From positions 62,001 through 126,000 of the forward strand of contig CAXKVF010000002.1 in NCBI GenBank assembly GCA_964057225.1: a stretch of 64,000 bases of DNA, read 5' to 3'. The notes under the pieces are model-generated. The model made no database searches, had not been told where the DNA came from, and was given only the letters and a program-made list of their open reading frames with translations. Origin of the DNA: Auanema rhodensis. Taxonomy: Eukaryota > Nematoda > Chromadorea > Rhabditida > Rhabditidae. This document shows, piece after piece, positions 56,690 to 64,000 of this stretch. Made by a program: the position numbers and the translations under genes. Each line of letters begins with the position of its first letter. The first letter of the stretch is position 1.

Positions 56690-59600
56690 TAGAAATCGCA
56701 ATATATTGTATCGAGGAAAAACTCAAGGAAGATGCATATTTATCGTCTGTATTGCACATTTCAACACCGTGGAATGAAGTTTTAATACTGTTTTTTTCAT
56801 ATTTTCTTAGAGAATATACAAAACCTAAATATCTTCACTTGAAATGTACAACACAGTTTAAAATCGCAATATATTGTATCGAGGAAAAACTCAAGGAAGA
56901 TGCATATTTATCGTCTGTATTGCACATTTCAACACCGTGGAATGAAGTTTTAATACTGTTTTTTTCATATTTTCTTAGAGAATATACAAAACCTGAATAT
57001 CTTCACATGAAATGTACAACACAATTAGAAATCGCAATATATTGTATCGAGGAAAAACTCAAGGAAGATGCATATTTATCGTCTGTATTGCACATTTCAA
57101 CACCGTGGAATGAAGTTTTAATACTGTTTTTTTCATATTTTCTTAAAGAATATACAAAACCTAAATATTTTCACTTGAAATGTACAACACAGTTTAAAAT
57201 CGCAATATATTGTATCGAGAAAAAACTCGAGGAAGATGCATATTTATCGTCTGTGTTGCACATTTCAACACGGTGGAATGAAGTTGTAATATTTTTTTTT
57301 TTCATATTTTCTTAAAGAATATACAAAACCTAAATATCTTCACATGAAATATACAACACAATTAGAAATCGCAATATATTGTATCGAGGAAAAACTCAAG
57401 GAAGATACATATTTATCGTCTGTATTGCACATTTCAACACCGTGGAATGAAGTTGTAATATTTTTTTTTTCATATTTTCTTAAAGAATATACAGAACCTA
57501 ATAATCTTCACATGAAATGTACAACACAATTAGAAATTGCAATATATTGTGTCGAGGAAAAACTCAAGGTAGATGCATATTTATCGTCTGTATTGCACAT
57601 TTCAACACGGTGGAATGAAGTTGTAATATTTTTTTTTTCATATTTTCTTAAAGAATATACAAAACCTAAATATCTTCACATGAAATGTACAACACAATTA
57701 GAAATTGCAATATATTGTGTCGAGGAAAAACTCAAGGTAGATGCATATTTATCGTCTGTATTGCACATTTCAACACGGTGGAATGAAGTTGTAATATTTT
57801 TTTTTTCATATTTTTTTAAAGAATATACAAAACCTTAGTATTTTCACTTGAAATGTACAACACAATTAGAAAACGCAATATATTGTATCGAGGAAAAACT
57901 CAAGGAAGATGCATATTTATCGTCTGTATTGCACATTTCAACACCGTGGTATGAAGTTGTAATACTGTTTTTTTCATATTTTCTTAAAGAATATACAAAA
58001 TCTTAGTATCTTCACTTGAAATGTACAACACAGTTTGAAATCGCAATATATTGTATCGAGGAAAAACTCAAGGAAGATGCATATTTATCGTCTGTATTGC
58101 ACATTTCAACACCGTGGAATGAAGTTGTAATATTTTTTTTTTCATATTTTCTTAAAGAATATACAAAACCTAAATATCTTCACTTGAAATGTACAACACA
58201 ATTAGAAATCGCAATGTATTGTATCGAGGAAAAACTCAAGGAAGATGCATATTTATCGTCTGTATTGCACATTTCAACACCGTGGAATGAAGTTTTAATA
58301 CTGTTTTTTTCATATTTTCTTAGAGAATATACAAAACCTAAATATCTTCACTTGAAATGTACAACACAGTTTAAAATCGCAATATATTGTATCGAGGAAA
58401 AACTCAAGGAAGATGCATATTTATCGTCTGTATTGCACATTTCAACACCGTGGAATGATGTTGTAATACTGTTTTTTTCATATTTTCTTAAAGAATATAC
58501 AAAACCTAAATATGTTCACTTGAAATGTACAACACAATTAGAAATCGCAATATATTGTATCGAGGAAAAACTCAAGGAAGATGCATATTTATCGTCTGTA
58601 TTGCACATTTCAACACGGTGGAATGAAGTTGTAATATTTTTTTTTTCATATTTTCTTAAAGAATATACAAAACCTAAATATCTTCACATGAAATGTACAA
58701 CACAATTAGAAATCGCAATATATTGTATCGAGGAAAAACTCAAGGAAGATGCATATTTATCGTCTGTATTGCACATTTCAACACCGTGGAATGATGTTGT
58801 AATACTGTTTTTTTCATATTTTCTTAAAGAATATACAAAACCTAAATATCTTCACTTGAAATGTACAACACAGTTTAAAATCGCAGTATATTGTATCGAG
58901 GAAAAACTCAAGGAAGATGCATATTTATCGTCTGTATTGCACATTTCAACACGGTGGAATGAAGTTTTAATACTGTTTTTTTCATATTTTCTTAGAGAAT
59001 ATACAAAACCTAAATATCTTCACTTGAAATGTACAACACAGTTCAAAATCGCAAGGAAGATGCATATTTATCGTCTGTATTGCACATTTCAACACCGTGG
59101 AATGAAGTTTTAATACTGTTTTTTTCATATTTTCTTAGAGAATATACAAAACCTAAATATCTTCACTTGAAATGTACAACACAGTTTAAAATCGCAATAT
59201 ATTGTATCGAGGAAAAACTCAAGGAAGATGCATATTTATCGTCTGTATTGCACATTTCAACACGGTGGAATGAAGTTGTAATATTTTTTTTTCATATTTT
59301 CTTAAAGAATATACAAAACCTAAATATCTTCACATGAAATGTACAACACAATTAGAAATTGCAATATATTGTATCGAGGAAAAACTCAAGGAAGATGCAT
59401 ATTTATCGTCTGTATTGCACATTTCAACACCGTGGAATGAAGTTGTAATACTGTTTTTTTCATATTTTCTTAAAGAATATACAAAACCTAAATATCTTCA
59501 CTTGAAATGTACAACACAGTTTAAAATCGCAATATATTGTATCGAGAAAAAACTCGAGGAAGATGCATATTTATCGTCTGTGTTGCACATTTCAACACGG

Positions 59601-59755
59601 TGGAATGAAGTTGTAATATTTTTTTTTTCATATTTTCTTAAAGAATATACAAAACCTAAATATCTTCACTTGAAATGTACAACACAATTAGAAATCGCAA
59701 TATATTGTATCGAGGAAAAACTCAAGGAAGATGCATATTTATCGTCTGTATTGCA
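56690..59755 (+). repeat. 3.1-kb long-range relative of 27.9-31.0 kb
   Basis: It matches ~27.9-30.97 kb at offset 28,786-28,787; the one-base change is an 11-T tract near 57292. Scattered substitutions distinguish it, for example AAATATAC at 57347, CCTAATAATC at 57497, and CGGTGG with GAAGTTTTAATACTG near 58952. It includes a truncated monomer at 59024. Confidence 0.85.
59024..59166 (+). repeat. truncated monomer (143 bp) without insertion, locus F
   Basis: It has the same junction. It is the counterpart of locus B at an offset of 28,787. Confidence 0.9.
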
Positions 59756-61190
59756 CATTTCAACACTGTGGAATGAAGTTGTAATATTTTTTTTTCATAT
59801 TTTCTTAAAGAATATACAAAACCTTAGTATCTTCACTTGAAATGTACAACACAGTTTGAAATCGCAATATATTGTATCGAGGAAAAACTCAAGGAAGATG
59901 CATATTTATCGTCTGTATTGCACATTTCAACACCGTGGAATGAAGTTGTAATATTTTTTTTTTCATATTTTCTTAAAGAATATACAAAACCTTAGTATCT
60001 TCACTTGAAATGTACAACACAGTTTGAAATCGCAATATATTGTATCGAGGAAAAACTCAAGGAAGATGCATATTTATCGTCTGTATTGCACATTTCAACA
60101 CCGTGGAATGAAGTTGTAATATTTTTTTTTTCATATTTTCTTAAAGAATATACAAAACCTTAGTATCTTCACTTGAAATGTACAACACAGTTTGAAATCG
60201 CAATATATTGTATCGAGGAAAAACTCAAGGAAGATGCATATTTATCGTCTGTATTGCACATTTCAACACCGTGGAATGAAGTTGTAATACTGTTTTTTTC
60301 ATATTTTCTTAAGGAATATACAAAAACTAAATATCTTCACTTGAAATGTACAACACAGTTTGAAATCGCAATATATTGTATCGAGGAAAAACTCAAGGAA
60401 GATGCATATTTATCGTCTGTATTGCACATTTCAACACCGTGGAATGAAGTTGTAATATTTTTTTTTTCATATTTTCTTAAAGAATATACAAAACCTAAAT
60501 ATCTTCACTTGAAATGTACAACACAATTAGAAATCGCAATATATTGTATCGAGGAAAAACTCAAGGAAGATGCATATTTATCGTCTGTATTGCACATTTC
60601 AACACCGTGATATGAAGTTGTAATACTGTTTTTTTCATATTTTCTTAAAGAATATACAAAACCTAAATATGTTCACTTGAAATGTACAACACAATTAGAA
60701 ATCGCAATATATTGTATCGAGGAAAAACTCAAGGAAGATGCATATTTATCGTCTGTATTGCACATTTCAACACCGTGGAATGAAGTTTTAATACTGTTTT
60801 TTTCATATTTTCTTAGAGAATATACAAAACCTAAATATCTTCACTTGAAATGTACAACACAGTTTAAAATCGCAATATATTGTATCGAGGAAAAACTCAA
60901 GGAAGATGCATATTTATCGTCTGTATTGCACATTTCAACACCGTGGAATGAAGTTTTAATACTGTTTTTTTCATATTTTCTTAAAGAATATACAAAACCT
61001 AAATATTTTCACTTGAAATGTACAACACAGTTTAAAATCGCAATATATTGTATCGAGAAAAAACTCGAGGAAGATGCATATTTATCGTCTGTGTTGCACA
61101 TTTCAACACGGTGGAATGAAGTTGTAATATTTTTTTTTCATATTTTCTTAAAGAATATACAAAACCTAAATATCTTCACATGAAATGTAC
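59756..61190 (+). repeat. satellite block related to 15 and 18 kb
   Basis: Only monomers are present. The run of CCTTAGTATC/CAGTTTGAAATC monomers, the TTAAGGAATATACAAAAAC monomer (60310) and the CCGTGATATG monomer (60605) repeat the order seen at 15.1-15.6, 18.3-18.8 and 53.8-54.3 kb. Confidence 0.83.
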
Positions 61191-63620
61191 AACAAAATTA
61201 GAAATCGCAATATATTGTATCGAGGAAAAACTCAAGGAAGATGCATATTTATCGTCTGTATTGCACATTTCAACACCGTGGTATGAAGTTGTAATACTGT
61301 TTTTTTCATATTTTCTTAAAGAATATACAGAACCTAAATATCTTCACTTGAAATGTAAAATACAGTTTAAAATCGCAATATATTGTATCGAGGAAAAACT
61401 GGAGGAAGATGCATATTATCGTCTGTATTGCACATTTCAACACCGTGGAATGAAGTTGTAATATTTTTTTTTTCATAGTTTCTTAAAGAATATACAAAAC
61501 CTAAATATCTTCACATGAAATGTACAACACAATTAGAAATCGCAATATATTGTATCGAGGAAAAACTCAAGGAAGATGCATATTTATCGTCTGTATTGCA
61601 CATTTCAACACTGTGAAATGAAGTTGTAATATTTTTTTTTTCATATTTTCTTAAAGAATATACAAAACCTAAATATCTTCATATGAAATGTACAACACAA
61701 TTAGAAATCGCAATATATTGTATCGAGGAAAAACTCAAGGAAGATGCATATTTATCGTCTGTATTGCACATTTCAACACCGTGGAATGAAGTTGTAATAT
61801 TTTTTTTTCATATTTTCTTAAAGAATATACAAAACCTAAATATCTTCACATGAAATGTACAACACAATTAGAAATTGCAATATATTGTGTCGAGGAAAAA
61901 CTCAAGGTAGATGCATATTTATCGTCTGTATTGCACATTTCAACACGGTGGAATGAAGTTGTAATATTTTTTTTTTCATATTTTCTTAAAGAATATACAA
62001 AACCTAAATATCTTCATATGAAATGTACAACACAATTAGAAATCGCAATATATTGTATCGAGGAAAAACTCAAGGAAGATGCATATTTATCGTCTGTATT
62101 GCACATTTCAACACGGTGGAATGAAGTTGTAATATTTTTTTTTTCATATTTTCTTAAAGAATATACAAAACCTAAATATCTTCACTTGAAATGTACAACA
62201 CAGTTCAAAATCGCAAAATATTGTATCGAGGAAAAACTCAAGGAAGATGCATATTTATCGTCTGTATTGCACATTTCAACACGGTGGAATGAAGTTGTAA
62301 TATTTTTTTTTTATATTTTCTTAAAGAATATACAAAACCTAAATATCTTCAAATGAAATGTACAACACAGTTCAAAATCGGAATATATTGTATCGAGGAA
62401 AAACTCAAGGAAGATGCATATTTATCGTCTGTGTTGCACATTTCAACACTGTGGAATGAAGTTGTAATATTTTTTTTTCATATTTTCTTAAAGAATATAC
62501 AAAACCTAAATATCTTCACTTGAAATGTACAACACAATTAGAAATCGCAATATATTGTGTCGAGGAAAAACTCAAGGTAGATGCATATTTATCGTCTGTA
62601 TTGCACATTTCAACACGGTGGAATGAAGTTGTAATACTGTTTTTTTTCATATTTTCTTAAAGAATATACAAAACCTTAGTATCTTCACTTGAAATGTACA
62701 ACACAGTTTGAAATCGCAATATATTGTATCGAGGAAAAACTCAAGGAAGATGCATATTTATCGTCTGTATTGCACATTTCAACACCGTGGAATGAAGTTC
62801 TAATATTTTTTTTTTCATATTTTCTTAAAGAATATACAAAACCTTAGTATCTTCACTTGAAATGTACAACACAGTTTGAAATCGCAATATATTGTATCGA
62901 GGAAAAACTCAAGGAAGATGCATATTTATCGTCTATATTGCACATTTCAACACCGTGATATGAAGTTGTAATACTGTTTTTTTCATATTTTCTTAAAGAA
63001 TATACAAAACCTAAATATGTTCCCTTGAAATGTACAACACAATTAGAAATCGCAATATATTGTATCGAGGAAAAACTCAAGGAAGATGCATATTTATCGT
63101 CTGTATTGCACATTTCAACACCGTGGAATGAAGTTGTAATATTTTTTTTTTCATATTTTCTTAAAGAATATACAAAACCTAAATATCTTCACTTGAAATG
63201 TACAACACAGTTAAAAATCGCAATATATTGTATCGAGGAAAAACTCAAGGAAGATGCATATTTATCGTCTGTATTGCACATTTCAACACCGTGATATGAA
63301 GTTGTAATACTGTTTTTTTCATATTTTCTTAAAGAATATACAAAACCTAAATATCTTCACATGAAATGTACAACACAATTAGAAATCGCAATATATTGTA
63401 TCGAGGAAAAACTCAAGGAAGATGCATATTTATCGTCTGTATTGCACATTTCAACACCGTGGAATGAAGTTGTAATACTGTTTTTTTCATATTTTCTTAA
63501 AGAATATACAAAACCTAAATATTTTCACTTGAAATGTACAACACAGTTTAAAATCGCAATATATTGTATCGAGAAAAAACTCGAGGAAGATGCATATTTA
63601 TCGTCTGTATTGCACATTTC
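61191..63620 (+). repeat. 2.4-kb cassette, partner of 45.3-47.9 kb
   Basis: It is the same cassette as 45.3-47.9 kb with one fewer GAAGTTCTAATA monomer. It has private changes such as ACAACAAAATTAG at 61190, GCAAAATATTG at 62214 and TTTATATTTTC at about 62311. The TTCCCTTG marker is at about 63020. Confidence 0.84.
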
Positions 63621-64000
63621 AACACGGTGGAATGAAGTTGTAATATTTTTTTTTTTCATATTTTCTTAAAGAATATACAAAACCTAAATATCTTCACATG
63701 AAATGTACAACACAATTAGAAATCGCAATATATTGTATCGAGGAAAAACTCAAGGAAGATACATATTTATCGTCTGTATTGCACATTTCAACACCGTGGA
63801 ATGAAGTTGTAATATTTTTTTTTTCATAGTTTCTTAAAGAATATACAAAACCTAAATATCTTCACATGAAATGTACAACACAATTAGAAATCGCAATATA
63901 TTGTATCGAGGAAAAACTCAAGGAAGATGCATATTTATCGTCTGTATTGCACATTTCAACACTGTGGAATGAAGTTATAATATTTTTTTTTTCATATTTT
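63621..64000 (+). repeat. satellite, cut by the window end
   Basis: Two and a quarter monomers are present, of the GATACATATT, TCATAGTTTC (63826) and GAAGTTATAATA (63970) types. The array continues beyond the window. Confidence 0.88.

Larger units (their letters stand above)
1..64000 (+). repeat. 168-bp AT-rich satellite array, ~381 head-to-tail monomers
   Basis: Every part of the window aligns to one 168-bp monomer in one orientation. Landmarks in order, counting the TTG/ATG as position 1, are TGTACA (7-12), the palindrome CAATATATTG (29-38), GAGGAAAAACTCAAGGAAG (43-61), ATGCAT (62-67), TTGCACATTTCAACAC (82-97), CGTGGAATGAAGTTG (98-112), a T tract of 7 to 11 (about 118-127), and TTCTTAAAGAATATAC (134-149). 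A consensus copy has 49 G+C in 168. Main variants are CAATTAGAA versus CAGTTTAAA or CAGTTTGAA at 16-24, CCG/CGG/CTG at 97-99, GAA/GAT at 106-108, GTA/TTA/CTA at 112-114, CTG plus T7 versus T10 at 118-127, and AAA/AGA at 139-141. No unique DNA interrupts the array and neither end is reached. This is satellite DNA; centromeric function is inference from length and organisation only. Confidence 0.98.

Noticed and set aside
1-64000. Dozens of plus-strand open frames of 70-668 codons
   Set aside because: All are the same 56-codon unit read through different numbers of monomers, starting mostly at TTG and ending at stop or T-tract variants. Listing them as genes would be misleading.
1-64000. CRISPR array
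   Set aside because: The repeats are directly adjacent 168-bp units with no unique spacers and no cas genes.
1-64000. Yeast-type replication origin consensus in the T-rich patch TTTTTTTCATATTTTC
   Set aside because: The central positions of the consensus do not match, and AT-rich DNA gives near matches by chance.
1-64000. Transposon or retroelement insertion
   Set aside because: No break in the 168-bp pattern, target-site duplication, terminal repeat or transposase-like sequence was seen.

Overview
The whole 64 kb window is one uninterrupted satellite DNA array. Its unit is a 168-bp, AT-rich monomer (about 29% GC by my count of a consensus copy), repeated head-to-tail in one orientation about 381 times. 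The window opens at monomer position 14 and ends inside another monomer, so the array continues past both edges. I count monomer position 1 at the TTG or ATG before the segment AAATGTACAACACA. I found no unique sequence, transposon, RNA gene, CRISPR array or convincing protein gene on either strand.

Megabase-style tandem satellite of nucleosome-scale length, with nested higher-order copies, indicates a eukaryotic chromosome, most likely (peri)centromeric or subtelomeric heterochromatin. CpG is not depleted (4 per monomer against about 3.6 expected), which fits a lineage with little CpG methylation, such as many invertebrates. The species cannot be named from the sequence.

Layout. 1-5.0 kb is a mosaic of 1.0-1.2 kb near-identical segments. 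5.0-14.07 kb is two head-to-tail copies of a 27-monomer, 4,500-bp higher-order unit with no difference seen. 14.1-23.7 kb is a looser mosaic with a 1.44-kb duplicate pair and the only strongly rearranged monomer (20.26 kb). 23.7-32.4 kb contains a 13-monomer, 2,184-bp duplication. 32.4-42.4 kb contains 9-monomer duplications. 42.4-51.9 kb carries a 3.04-kb segment twice, 6,497 bp apart. 51.9-64.0 kb is largely made of relatives of segments at 14-31 kb and 45-48 kb.

The monomer happens to be 56 codons long and open in one frame, which produces long apparent reading frames (up to 668 codons). Stop codons, T-tract length changes and a mostly amino-acid-changing variation pattern argue that these are not genes. 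Informative structures include a 17-nt imperfect inverted repeat in every monomer at roughly half-monomer spacing, a 25-bp microhomology deletion shared by 13 monomers, and a 9-bp insertion in seven of those that is an inverted copy of a neighbouring monomer segment, which is the signature of a template switch. Boundaries of blocks were read by eye from matching variants and are approximate unless an exact variant is named.
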